Of a stretch of 44,368 bases of DNA, positions 20,963 through 28,416 are shown piece by piece; within the stretch, counting starts at the first letter, position 1, and each line of letters begins with the position of its first letter. The stretch is from contig NZ_AUCQ01000032.1 in assembly GCF_000429845.1 (NCBI RefSeq), positions 1 through 44,368 of the forward strand, written 5' to 3'. Made by a program: the position numbers and the translations under genes. The notes beneath the pieces are model-generated. The model had not been told where the DNA came from. It did no database searches and worked only from the letters and a program-made list of their open reading frames with translations. Source of the stretch: Comamonas composti DSM 21721. Lineage in GTDB: Bacteria; Pseudomonadota; Gammaproteobacteria; Burkholderiales; Burkholderiaceae_C.

Positions 20963-21442
20963 ATGTCTTTTGCCTCCGACAACGATTTGAGCCGCCTGAG
21001 TGCGGCCGTGACCTCGGCCGTCGCCGTGGATGGCGTGCAGACACCGCTGACTGCCCAGCAATGGACCTTGCTGGCCCCCTATCTGTTGCCCGTGAACCTG
21101 GCGGCCGGCGAAGTCCTGTTCGCCCAGGGAGCCGAGGATCGCAGCCTCTACTTCATCGAGTCGGGCAGCTTCAGCGTGCACTACCAGGACAGCAAGGAGC
21201 GCATACGGCTGGCCATGGTCGGGCCCGGCGCCATCGTCGGCGAAGGCGCGTTCTTTGCCCACCGCCCCCGGCGCGCCACCGTGCAGGCTGCATCCGCAGG
21301 CCGGCTCTGGTGCCTCACGGCCATGCGCTTTGCCGAACTGGGCAACCGCCTGCCGGCCCTGGCCTTGAACGTGGCCATGATGGCGGGCCAGGTTCTGGCA
21401 CGCCGCGCCGTGGATAGAAGCCGGCGCGTGGCCAGTACCTGA
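20963..21442 (+). CDS. Cyclic-nucleotide-binding-domain protein without DNA-binding domain
   Basis: This 159-residue protein is almost entirely one cNMP-binding fold of the CRP type. LAAGEVLFAQGAEDRSLYFIESGSF-like strands are followed by GPGAIVGEGAFF and RRATVQAASAGRLWCLT, the region of the phosphate-binding cassette. The helix-turn-helix of CRP/FNR regulators is absent, as the protein stops soon after the dimer helix. It could be a small sensor or adaptor; ligand and partner are unknown. The ATG at 20963 matches the domain start. The gap from 20747 holds only a small hairpin (GCACGT...ACGTGC, about 20789-20812). Confidence 0.8.
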   Translation: MSFASDNDLSRLSAAVTSAVAVDGVQTPLTAQQWTLLAPYLLPVNLAAGEVLFAQGAEDRSLYFIESGSFSVHYQDSKERIRLAMVGPGAIVGEGAFFAHRPRRATVQAASAGRLWCLTAMRFAELGNRLPALALNVAMMAGQVLARRAVDRSRRVAST

Positions 21443-21537
21443 TTTTTTGCGTCAGGACATGGGTTCAACCCCTGGGGAGCTGGGGATAAAGGCACAATAC
21501 GTTTTATTTGTGACTTTTTGTGAATTTAAAGGCTCCC

Positions 21538-22158
21538 ATGTCTTTGTTTGGCTGGTTGAACCGGCTTACCGGCAAGCCGCACCCGCTGGCGCAGCAGGCT
21601 GCTGAAGGCTTGCGTCCTCAAGCTGCGGTGCGCAGCCAGCGCTCCGAGCGCCGCGAGCAGCTTTATCTGGTGGTGCGCAACGTCATGGTGCGCGCCGGCG
21701 TGCTGTCCGCAGGCTACAAGTTCAAGGTTCTTTCTCTGGACAAGGTGGGGCAGCGCTTCGTGCTCATGGTCGATGTGGCCCCGAGCTACGGCGAGCAGGC
21801 CTTGCGGCTGCGTGCCATCGAGAACCTTCTCGTCCAGACGGCGCAGAGCCGGCTGAATGTGGCGGTGACATCGGTCTACTGGCGCATCAGCGAGCAACTG
21901 GCCGAGCAGCCCGCAAGACCAGGGCCGGCCGGCATAGCCCAGGGCCAGGCTCCGAAGCCCGGGGACGAGGCCCTGGAGCCGTTCGAGCCCGTCAGCGCCG
22001 AGGAGATGCAGGCTTTCAAGCTGGCGGCGTCCCTGCCGCCCATGGAGCGCAGCAGGCCCTTGCTGGGACCGGGCAGCAGGTCGTCGATACGGCATGCATC
22101 GTCGGGCGAGAACACCCATCTGGAGCTGGGCATGACCCAGTTCGGCGAGCTGCACTAG
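21538..22158 (+). CDS. Conserved hypothetical protein
   Basis: This is a 206-residue protein of unknown function. Codon use matches the neighbouring housekeeping genes, so it is a real gene. The middle (about 35-115) reads like an alternating strand/helix domain (QLYLVVRNVMVRAG, FVLMVDVAPSYGEQALRLRAIE). The C-terminal third is rich in proline, alanine and glutamate and looks flexible. No signal peptide, membrane segment or catalytic motif is seen. A longer in-frame start at 21520 adds MNLKAP, but MSLFGWLNRL is the more natural beginning. It runs toward apt, which is convergent. Confidence 0.75.
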   Translation: MSLFGWLNRLTGKPHPLAQQAAEGLRPQAAVRSQRSERREQLYLVVRNVMVRAGVLSAGYKFKVLSLDKVGQRFVLMVDVAPSYGEQALRLRAIENLLVQTAQSRLNVAVTSVYWRISEQLAEQPARPGPAGIAQGQAPKPGDEALEPFEPVSAEEMQAFKLAASLPPMERSRPLLGPGSRSSIRHASSGENTHLELGMTQFGELH

Positions 22159-22219
22159 GACGCATAACCCAGCGAGCAACCCGGCGTGCAATCACCGGGC
22201 ATAGGCGCTTTGCGCGTGT

Positions 22220-22777
22220 TCAATGACCCGCGAAGTCCACCAGTGTGAACAGCTCCAGGCCGCTGGCACGCAGGTGCTGGGAGCCGCCGAGCTCGGGCAG
22301 GTCGACGATGGCTGCGCCTTCCACGACAACGGCGCCCAGCTTTTCGAGCAGCTTCTTGCCGGCCATCATGGTGCCGCCCGTGGCGATCAAATCGTCTATG
22401 AGCAGCACCCGGTCGCCGGGCTTGACCGCATCGGTATGCAGCTCCACCGTGGCACTGCCGTATTCAAGTTCGTAGGTTTCTTCCACCGTGGTGAACGGCA
22501 GCTTGCCTTTCTTGCGTATGGGCACGAATCCCAGGTTGAGCTCGTGGGCGACCACGGCGCCCAGGATGAAGCCGCGTGCATCCAGGCCTGCCACCACATC
22601 GGGGCGCAGTGCGGACTGCATGTAGCGGTGCACGAAGGCATCGGTCATGACGCGAAACACCCGGGGATCCTGCAACAGGGGGGTGATATCGCGAAACTGC
22701 ACGCCGGGAGTCGGCCAGTCGGGGACGGTGCGTATATGAGAGCGCAGAAAGTCGCTGACGCTGGTGGTGGTGTGCAT
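22220..22777 (-). CDS. apt: Adenine phosphoribosyltransferase
   Basis: Apt converts adenine and PRPP to AMP in purine salvage. The 185-residue protein has the family N terminus ([22 protein letters not shown]), [31 protein letters not shown] and the PRPP-binding loop [14 protein letters not shown]. The ATG at 22777 is chosen; a TTG at 22798 would add seven residues. A hairpin without a clear U-tract (CCCGG...CCGGG, about 22181-22198) lies beyond the stop. It is divergent from kdsD, with 143 bp between starts. Confidence 0.95.
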   Translation of the reverse strand: MHTTTSVSDFLRSHIRTVPDWPTPGVQFRDITPLLQDPRVFRVMTDAFVHRYMQSALRPDVVAGLDARGFILGAVVAHELNLGFVPIRKKGKLPFTTVEETYELEYGSATVELHTDAVKPGDRVLLIDDLIATGGTMMAGKKLLEKLGAVVVEGAAIVDLPELGGSQHLRASGLELFTLVDFAGH

Positions 22778-22920
22778 GGCAAACGCAAAATCAGACAAAA
22801 GGCTGCCAGTGTACCCAGGGGCCTGTCTTCAGGGCCGCAGGGCTTGCAAGCGGCTTGTAGGCCGGCTCCATGCCCTGGCTTGCCCCGGGTGAACAAGGGA
22901 CTGGCTCTAGAATCCGGGGG

Positions 22921-23916
22921 ATGAATTCCAATGCCGCCACAACGCTGGATGCGAGCCGGACTTTGAGCCTGGCGCGCCATACCCTGGAGATTGAAGCCCA
23001 AGCCCTGAACACCATGTCCGAGCGCATGAACGGTGCGTTCACTCAGGTGGTGCAGCGCATTTTGCAGCTCTCGGGGCGGGTGATCGTAATGGGCATGGGC
23101 AAGAGCGGCCATGTGGGGCGCAAGGTCGCGGCAACGCTGGCTTCCACGGGTACGCCGGCCTTTTTTGTGCATCCGGCCGAAGCTGGCCACGGCGATCTCG
23201 GCATGTTGACCAGGGCCGATCTGCTGCTGGCCTTGTCCAATAGCGGCGAGACCGACGAGCTCACGGCCGTGCTGCCTGCGGTCAAGCGCCAGGGCATTCC
23301 GCTGGTAGCCATGACCGGCGGCCTGAATTCCACACTGGCCCGCCATGCGGACTGGGTGCTGGATACCCGGGTCGAGCGCGAGGCCTGTCCCCTCAATCTG
23401 GCCCCTACGGCCAGCACCACGGCGCAGATGGCCATGGGCGATGCGCTGGCCGTGGCCTTGCTCGATGCGCGTGGCTTTGCGGCCGAGGATTTTGCGCGCT
23501 CCCATCCCGGGGGCTCGCTAGGGCGCAAGTTGCTCACCCATGTGCGCGATGTGATGCGCAGCGGCGCAGACCTGCCCCAGGTCGAGCCCGCAACAGGCTG
23601 CCTGGCGCTGATGCGCGAGATGAGTGCCAAGGGCCTGGGCTGCTCGGCCGTGGTCGACGGGGCTGGCTTGCTGCAGGGTGTGTTCACCGACGGCGATCTG
23701 CGCCGCTGCGTGGAGGCGGGCATGGACTTGCGCGCACTTCTGGCCGGTGACGTGATGCATGCGAACCCGCGCACCATTGGTCCCGATGCCCTGGCCGTGG
23801 ATGCGGCCCGCATGATGGAGGAGTACGGCATCACGGCCGTGCTCGTCACCGATGTGCAGCGCCGCCTGCAGGGCCTGGTCCATGTTCGCGATCTCATGCG
23901 AGCCAAGGTGATTTGA
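22921..23916 (+). CDS. kdsD: Arabinose-5-phosphate isomerase (housekeeping copy)
   Basis: KdsD converts ribulose-5-phosphate to arabinose-5-phosphate, the first step of Kdo synthesis. The 331-residue protein has a SIS sugar-isomerase domain (RVIVMGMGKSGHVGRKVAATLASTG-like start, then SNSGETDEL and APTASTTAQMAMGDALA) and two CBS repeats in the C-terminal third. It leads the kdsD-kdsC-lptC cluster for lipopolysaccharide. A paralogue, kpsF, lies at 36675 in the capsule locus and shares most SIS motifs. Confidence 0.95.
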   Translation: MNSNAATTLDASRTLSLARHTLEIEAQALNTMSERMNGAFTQVVQRILQLSGRVIVMGMGKSGHVGRKVAATLASTGTPAFFVHPAEAGHGDLGMLTRADLLLALSNSGETDELTAVLPAVKRQGIPLVAMTGGLNSTLARHADWVLDTRVEREACPLNLAPTASTTAQMAMGDALAVALLDARGFAAEDFARSHPGGSLGRKLLTHVRDVMRSGADLPQVEPATGCLALMREMSAKGLGCSAVVDGAGLLQGVFTDGDLRRCVEAGMDLRALLAGDVMHANPRTIGPDALAVDAARMMEEYGITAVLVTDVQRRLQGLVHVRDLMRAKVI

Positions 23917-24037
23917 GATGGGACGACACTCCCTGAGTCGCTTAGAGCGTGTTCACGATCTCCTCGCGGCGCGCCAGTGCCTTTGCGGGGCGGTCCCGGG
24001 CTTGGCCGCGCCAGTTTCATGCCATGGATGACTGAAT

Positions 24038-24598
24038 ATGCGTTTATCTTCCTTAGTGCCGGTTCAGAACTGGGATGCGCAACTGCTGCTGCAGGCCCAG
24101 GATGTGGGCGTGGTGTTTTTTGATGTCGATGGCGTGCTCACCGATGGCGGCCTGTTGTTCTCGGGCGAGGGCGAGCAGCTCAAGCGCTTCAACACGCTTG
24201 ATGGCCATGGGCTCAAGCTGCTGCAAAAGGCCGGCATCACTCCGGCCGTGATCACGGGGCGCGATTCCCCGGCCTTGCGCCTGAGGCTGCACAACCTGGG
24301 CATCGTGCATGCGACGTTCGGGACGGAGGACAAGCTTCCTGCGGCCCAGGCCATGCTCCAAGCGCTTGGCTTGGACTGGAGTCAGGCAGCGGCCATGGGC
24401 GATGACTGGCCGGACCTGCCGGTGCTGCGGCGTGCACGCTTTGCCTGCGCTCCGGCCAATGCCCATGAAGAGGTACTGGCTGCGGCCCACTGGATGACGT
24501 CGCGCTGTGGCGGGCAGGGAGCCGTGCGCCAGCTTTGCGACCTATTGCTGGCCGCGCGTGGCGCCTATGCCGGGTTGCTGGCTGAATACGCGTCATGA
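24038..24598 (+). CDS. kdsC: 3-deoxy-D-manno-octulosonate 8-phosphate phosphatase (housekeeping copy)
   Basis: This 186-residue HAD-family phosphatase releases phosphate from Kdo-8-phosphate. HAD motif I is FFDVDGVLTDGGL with both aspartates, motif II ITGRDS, and motif III MGDDWPDLPVL with the metal-binding aspartates. Size and lack of a cap domain fit KdsC. It overlaps lptC by 4 nt (24595-24598). A second KdsC domain is fused to KdsB in the capsule locus. Confidence 0.94.
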   Translation: MRLSSLVPVQNWDAQLLLQAQDVGVVFFDVDGVLTDGGLLFSGEGEQLKRFNTLDGHGLKLLQKAGITPAVITGRDSPALRLRLHNLGIVHATFGTEDKLPAAQAMLQALGLDWSQAAAMGDDWPDLPVLRRARFACAPANAHEEVLAAAHWMTSRCGGQGAVRQLCDLLLAARGAYAGLLAEYAS

Positions 24599-25218
24599 AG
24601 CCATCCTGGCGCAGGGTTGCGGACCGCTTATCGATTTACCTGCCCGTGTTGCTCATGGGCCTGCTGGCCCTGGGCAGTTGGTGGCTGGTGCGCAGTGCGC
24701 CTCAGCCGGTGGCAAGCGGGCCTGAAAAAGCTCCGGTGCATGAGCCTGATTACTTCATGAAGGACTTCTCCATCAAGAGCTTCGATGTCACGGGTCGGCT
24801 CAAAAGCCAGCTCGAAGGCAGCATGGCGCGCCACTATCCTGATACCGACACCTTGGAAATAGATGATGCGCGCATGCACACAGTTGCGCCGGACGGCCGC
24901 ATCACCAATGGCCGTGCCAAGCGCGCGCTCAGCAATGGTGACGGCTCCGAGGTGCAGTTGTTCGGCAATGCTGTGGTCACGCGCCAGGCCTTTACTTCGG
25001 CCGCGGGCAAGGCCTTGCCCCAGATGCAGTTCGAAGGCGAGTTTCTGCATGCCTGGCCCAACGAAGAGCGTGTGCGCTCCAATCAACCCGTGGTGCTGAC
25101 ACGGGGGGCTGACAGGTTCACGGCCGACAATCTCGAATATGACAACCTGGATCAGGTCATGCAGATGAAGGGCCGGGTGCGCGGCGTCATCCAGCCTGCG
25201 CCATCCAAGGCCCAATGA
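24595..25218 (+). CDS. lptC: LPS export protein LptC
   Basis: LptC is an inner-membrane-anchored periplasmic protein that passes lipopolysaccharide from LptBFG to LptA. One membrane segment (LPVLLMGLLALGSWWLV, about residues 16-32) is followed by a periplasmic beta-jellyroll with the typical DYFMKDFSIKSFDVTGRLKSQ and the end FTADNLEYDNLDQVMQMKG. The 207-residue length fits. Unlike in many Proteobacteria it is not followed by lptA and lptB; a dehydrogenase gene comes next. Confidence 0.93.
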   Translation: MKPSWRRVADRLSIYLPVLLMGLLALGSWWLVRSAPQPVASGPEKAPVHEPDYFMKDFSIKSFDVTGRLKSQLEGSMARHYPDTDTLEIDDARMHTVAPDGRITNGRAKRALSNGDGSEVQLFGNAVVTRQAFTSAAGKALPQMQFEGEFLHAWPNEERVRSNQPVVLTRGADRFTADNLEYDNLDQVMQMKGRVRGVIQPAPSKAQ

Positions 25219-25263
25219 GTGCCGCAAGCCCGTGGCGTCCGGGGCTTTAACCCAGGGGATGAG

Positions 25264-26070
25264 ATGAATGCGTTTCCCGAACTCGGGCCAGCACCGCTGG
25301 CCTTCATCACCGGAGCGTCCAGCGGCATAGGCCAGGCTCTGGCACTGCGCTGCTATCAGGCGGGCTGGTCGCTGGCCATGGTGGCCCGGCGTGGAGCGAG
25401 CATGGCGCAGTGGGCGGCCGAGCAAGGCCTGGATGCGAGCCGCTATGCGATCTACGAAGCCGATGTGGCCGATACCGAGAGCATCATCGCTGCTGCCCAA
25501 AGCTGCATGCAGCAGCAAGGCCTGCCCGATCTGGTCGTGGCCAATGCGGGCGTGAGCTGGGGCGTGGATACGGCGCGGCGTGAGGATCTGGACGTGATGC
25601 AGCAGGTGCTGCAGGTCAACGTATTGGGCGTGGCTGCGACCTTCCACCCCTTCATCGAACCCATGCGCAAGCGTGGCAGCGGCCGCATGGTTGGCGTGGC
25701 CAGCGTGGCCGGACTGCGCGGCTTGCCTGGTCATGCAGCCTATTGCTCCAGCAAGGCTGCGGCCATTGCCTATTGCGAAAGCCTGCGCGGCGAGTTGCGT
25801 GGAACAGGAGTCAGTGTGCTTACCTTGTTGCCTGGTTATGTTGATACGCAACTTACCAAGAGTAACCAATACGCCATGCCGTTTTTGCTTTCTCCAGAGG
25901 CCTTTGCGGAAAAGGCCTGGCATTTGATTCAAAGCTCTCGCAGTTACGCCATCGTTCCATGGCAGATGGCCTGGGTTGGCAGGCTGATGAAGATCATTCC
26001 AAATGCGTTGCTCGACCTTGCGCTGGAAAATAGAACGCGAAAAAATCGACATTTGGAAACCTTGGACTGA
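25264..26070 (+). CDS. Short-chain dehydrogenase/reductase
   Basis: This 268-residue classical SDR oxidoreductase has TGASSGIG (nucleotide-binding glycine motif, near the N terminus), ANAG, a serine in VGVASVAG and the catalytic YCSSK (Y-x3-K). The substrate is unknown. A basic, hydrophobic C terminus (VGRLMKIIPNALLDLALENRTRKNR) resembles SDRs that attach to membranes. It follows lptC by 45 bp, so it may share the transcript. The ATG at 25264 follows GGGGAT/GAG and fits the domain start. The last third is less GC-rich than the first. Confidence 0.88.
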   Translation: MNAFPELGPAPLAFITGASSGIGQALALRCYQAGWSLAMVARRGASMAQWAAEQGLDASRYAIYEADVADTESIIAAAQSCMQQQGLPDLVVANAGVSWGVDTARREDLDVMQQVLQVNVLGVAATFHPFIEPMRKRGSGRMVGVASVAGLRGLPGHAAYCSSKAAAIAYCESLRGELRGTGVSVLTLLPGYVDTQLTKSNQYAMPFLLSPEAFAEKAWHLIQSSRSYAIVPWQMAWVGRLMKIIPNALLDLALENRTRKNRHLETLD

Positions 26071-26133
26071 ATGTTTTTCTAATGAAATGCAAAAGGTTAT
26101 TAATTCAGCAATATAAGTTGGCGTGAATATATA

Positions 26134-26159
26134 AAAAAGCTCTCGAAAGAGAGCTTTTT
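26134..26159. terminator. bidirectional terminator between convergent genes
   Basis: AAAAAGCTCTC (26134-26144) and GAGAGCTTTTT (26149-26159) form a perfect 11-bp stem with a GAAA loop. It serves the SDR gene on the plus strand and the RRM gene on the minus strand. Confidence 0.92.
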
Positions 26160-26201
26160 ATTTTGAATCAGAGATGATGCGTTGGGCGGTAAGCCGCGAG
26201 C

Positions 26202-26645
26202 TTATTCACTGTGGTTATTATTACCCCATCCTCCACGGTTGCCTCCGCGCGGTCCCGAGCCATAAGGGCTGCGGAAACCACTGTCATTACGACCGCCATT
26301 GCCGTCTCCACGGTTGCCGCCAAAGCCGGAGTCACGGCTGTAGCCGCCTTCGCTGCGAAACCCTCCACCAAAGCCGCCCGAGCGCGGCGGCCGGGGCTCC
26401 ATGGGACGGGCCTCATTGACCACCAGGCTGCGGCCGCCCAAAGGCTGCCCGTTCATGCCCTGTATGGCGGCCTGTGCCTCTGTCTCGCTGGACATCTCGA
26501 CGAAGCCAAAGCCTTTGGAGCGTCCGGTGTCACGCTCCATCATCACGCGGGCGCTTGTCACGGCACCGTACTGGCTGAATACCTGCTCCAAGTCGTTGTC
26601 ACGCACACCGTAGGGAAGGTTGCCGACGTAAAGCTTATTACCCAT
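26202..26645 (-). CDS. RRM-type glycine-rich RNA-binding protein, copy 1
   Basis: This 147-residue single-stranded RNA-binding protein has one RRM: RNP2 LYVGNLPYG at residues 4-12 and RNP1 KGFGFVEM near 43-50. A C-terminal tail of about 65 residues, rich in glycine, arginine, serine and asparagine, follows. Such bacterial RRM proteins are often cold-induced RNA chaperones. The ATG at 26645 is set by GGAG (AGTTGAGGAGTT) upstream and by the paralogue, which begins at the same point. The gap of 240 bp to the second copy holds a terminator and AT-rich DNA. Confidence 0.92.
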   Translation of the reverse strand: MGNKLYVGNLPYGVRDNDLEQVFSQYGAVTSARVMMERDTGRSKGFGFVEMSSETEAQAAIQGMNGQPLGGRSLVVNEARPMEPRPPRSGGFGGGFRSEGGYSRDSGFGGNRGDGNGGRNDSGFRSPYGSGPRGGNRGGWGNNNHSE

Positions 26646-26837
26646 TGAAAACTCCTCAACTCCTTTGATTAAGCGCTTGGCTTCAGGATTCAGATCCAGC
26701 AAATTCCCTTTTTGAAAGAATTTGACAAACTTTCCTAAACACTTCGCGATCGAACTGATTTGTTCGAAATAGGATTATGAGGCAGAAAAAAAGAAAAAAT
26801 ATATACTCCAAATCGCGAATGAACAACGAATAGAAAC

Positions 26838-26866
26838 AAAAAAGAGGCCTTTAAGGCCTCTTTTTT
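26838..26866 (-). terminator. terminator after RRM copy 2
   Basis: AAAAAAGAGGCC (26838-26849) and GGCCTCTTTTTT (26855-26866) form a perfect 12-bp stem around a 5-base loop, 19 bp beyond the stop of the second RRM gene. It works on both strands. Confidence 0.92.
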
Positions 26867-26885
26867 CAGGTATTAACCCGAGTGA

Positions 26886-27245
26886 TTAGTAGCTGCGACG
26901 GCCGCCACCAAAGCCACCTTCGCGGTTGCCACCGCCGTAACCACCACCGCCGCCGCCGAAGCCGCCGCCAAAGCCACCGCTACGGGGAGGGCGGGGCTCC
27001 ATGGGACGAGCTTCGTTGACGACCAGATCACGGCCGCCACGGTTTTGGCCGTGCAGGCCCTGAATAGCGGCTTGTGCTTCGGCATCGCTGCCCATTTCCA
27101 CAAAGCCAAAACCCTTGGAACGGCCGGTGTCGCGCTCCATCATCACCTTGGCGCTGTTAACGGCGCCGAATTCGCTGAAGGCCTGCTCCAGATCGTTGTC
27201 GCGGAAGGTGTACGGCAGGTTGCCGACGTAAAGTTTGTTGCCCAC
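26886..27245 (-). CDS. RRM-type glycine-rich RNA-binding protein, copy 2
   Basis: This 119-residue paralogue of the gene at 26202 has RNP2 LYVGNLPYT and RNP1 KGFGFVEM. The segment after the RRM (NEARPMEPRPPRSGGFGGGF) is the same in both proteins, then a shorter glycine-rich tail ends GGGRRSY. Translation most likely starts at the GTG at 27245, because AGGAG lies six bases upstream and the first residues (GNKLYVGNLPY) align with copy 1. An ATG further upstream adds 30 unmatched residues. The high similarity points to tandem duplication. Confidence 0.92.
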   Translation of the reverse strand: MGNKLYVGNLPYTFRDNDLEQAFSEFGAVNSAKVMMERDTGRSKGFGFVEMGSDAEAQAAIQGLHGQNRGGRDLVVNEARPMEPRPPRSGGFGGGFGGGGGGYGGGNREGGFGGGRRSY

Positions 27246-27507
27246 AGAGGACTCCTGAAAAAACTGATAAACGCGATGGAGCCCTAGGGAGTCAACAGAT
27301 GACAACGTTAGAGACGCAAACGCACTCGCTTCCACCTGAACCCAAGTTCAAAATGGACGCTCCAGCATTATGTGGCAGAAGTTTTGTGATTCTGTTACCA
27401 ATTGGCAAAAATTCATGTTCGTCACAACACAAAAGTCCCCGTGATTACCCTGTCCTTGCGCCAATGCATAAGCATATTCCATGGCGCATCGGACTTGGAT
27501 GGCGAAC

Positions 27508-27516
27508 TGTTATGAT
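27508..27516 (+). promoter_or_regulatory. extended -10 promoter for the riboswitch transcript
   Basis: TGTTATGAT is an extended -10 element. No good -35 is seen. Transcription would start near 27523, where the riboswitch begins. The remaining gap back to 27246 shows no gene. Confidence 0.45.
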
Positions 27517-27522
27517 CGCGGC

Positions 27523-27700
27523 CTACTGTCTTTGGGGAGTAGGCCGTTCGCAGCCAATGGCTGCGAATGCATGCGTCAACAAACTTGGGCCACCAGGCCT
27601 ATGGCGCATGCGGCGCGCAGCGCAATGCTGGGCGTGACCGGGCGAGACCATTGACTGCGCACCGACCTTAAAGGCCGGAGTTGGTGCGTGGTCAATGTGC
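27523..27700 (+). ncRNA. yybP-ykoY manganese riboswitch
   Basis: The leader has the two conserved blocks of the yybP-ykoY (Mn2+) riboswitch: TTTGGGGAGTAG at 27531-27542 and, after a variable stem, an AAACTTGG region near 27580 and GGGCGAGACC at 27640-27649. A long hairpin follows, in which CCATTGAC and TGCGCACC can pair with GGTGCG and GTCAATG (about 27648-27700), a likely expression platform. The gene behind it is a UPF0016 manganese exporter, the most frequent partner of this riboswitch. The 3' limit is approximate. Confidence 0.88.
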
Positions 27701-27728
27701 GCTCTATCCGGCCGGATTACATCCCACC

Positions 27729-28310
27729 ATGGAAGCGTTCCTGATCTCCACCTCTGTTGTTGCCCTGGCTGAAATGGGTGATAAGACCCAGTTGCTGGCG
27801 CTGGTGCTGGCCGCCCGTTTTCGCAAACCCTGGCCCATTGTTTTTGGCATTTTGGTGGCGACGCTGGTCAACCATGCACTGGCAGGTGCACTCGGGGCAT
27901 GGGTCACCAGTCATCTGGGTGAGAGCACCATGCGCTGGATCCTGGGTCTGTCCTTCATCGCCATGGCAGGCTGGATGCTGATTCCTGACAAGCTCGATGA
28001 TGAGGAGGAGCTGGACAAGCATTCGCGCTGGGGTGTCTTCGGCACCACGCTGGTGGTGTTCTTTCTGGCGGAGATGGGCGACAAGACGCAGATCGTCACG
28101 GTCATGCTGGCCGCCAAGTACAGCGCCTATCTGTGGGTGGTGGCCGGCACCACGCTGGGCATGATGCTGGCCAATGCGCCCGTGGTCTGGCTGGGCGACA
28201 AGTTGGTCAAGCGCGTGCCGATACGTGCGGTGCATGTGATCTCGGCGCTGATCTTTCTGGTTCTGGGCCTGCTGGCGCTGTTCCTGCCGGGGACGGGCGT
28301 TTTGGCATAA
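27729..28310 (+). CDS. UPF0016-family manganese exporter
   Basis: This 193-residue inner-membrane protein of the UPF0016/Gdt1 family is expected to export Mn2+. Two copies of the signature EMGDKTQ (near residues 15-21 and 116-122) are present, one in each half of an inverted-repeat fold of about six helices. An acidic loop (DDEEELDKH) joins the halves. The ATG at 27729 (MEAFLIS) is preferred to a GTG at 27681, which lies within the riboswitch hairpin. The upstream Mn2+ riboswitch supports the metal assignment. Confidence 0.9.
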   Translation: MEAFLISTSVVALAEMGDKTQLLALVLAARFRKPWPIVFGILVATLVNHALAGALGAWVTSHLGESTMRWILGLSFIAMAGWMLIPDKLDDEEELDKHSRWGVFGTTLVVFFLAEMGDKTQIVTVMLAAKYSAYLWVVAGTTLGMMLANAPVVWLGDKLVKRVPIRAVHVISALIFLVLGLLALFLPGTGVLA

Positions 28311-28319
28311 TGGCCGCTT

Positions 28320-28370
28320 ACGCGCCGATTTGCTTGAGCTTGCGGGCGCTTTATAAATCCAGCTAAAGAC
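28320..28370 (+). ncRNA. SAM-II riboswitch
   Basis: The 50-nt core follows the SAM-II consensus. P1 forms from GCGCC (28322-28326) and GGCGC (28345-28349). The first loop holds GATTTG and CTTGC. The 3' strand has TTATAAAT and then AGCTAAAG (28361-28368), which makes the pseudoknot. It lies before metX, a classic SAM-II target in methionine synthesis. Confidence 0.88.
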
Positions 28371-28380
28371 GACCCCCGCG

Positions 28381-28415
28381 AACCCGGCCTCGTTTTTAGC
28401 GATGCCGGGTTTTTT
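28381..28415 (+). terminator. intrinsic terminator abutting the metX start
   Basis: AACCCGGC (28381-28388) and GCCGGGTT (28404-28411) form the stem, followed by a run of Ts ending one base before the metX ATG at 28417. It sits 11 nt after the SAM-II aptamer and could act as its expression platform. It also takes the place of a normal ribosome-binding site. Confidence 0.75.
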
Positions 28416-28416
28416 C

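Noticed and set aside
27299..27637. A 112-codon plus-strand frame before the UPF0016 gene.
   Set aside because: Its second half lies in the Mn2+ riboswitch and the rest matches nothing; no ribosome-binding site is seen.
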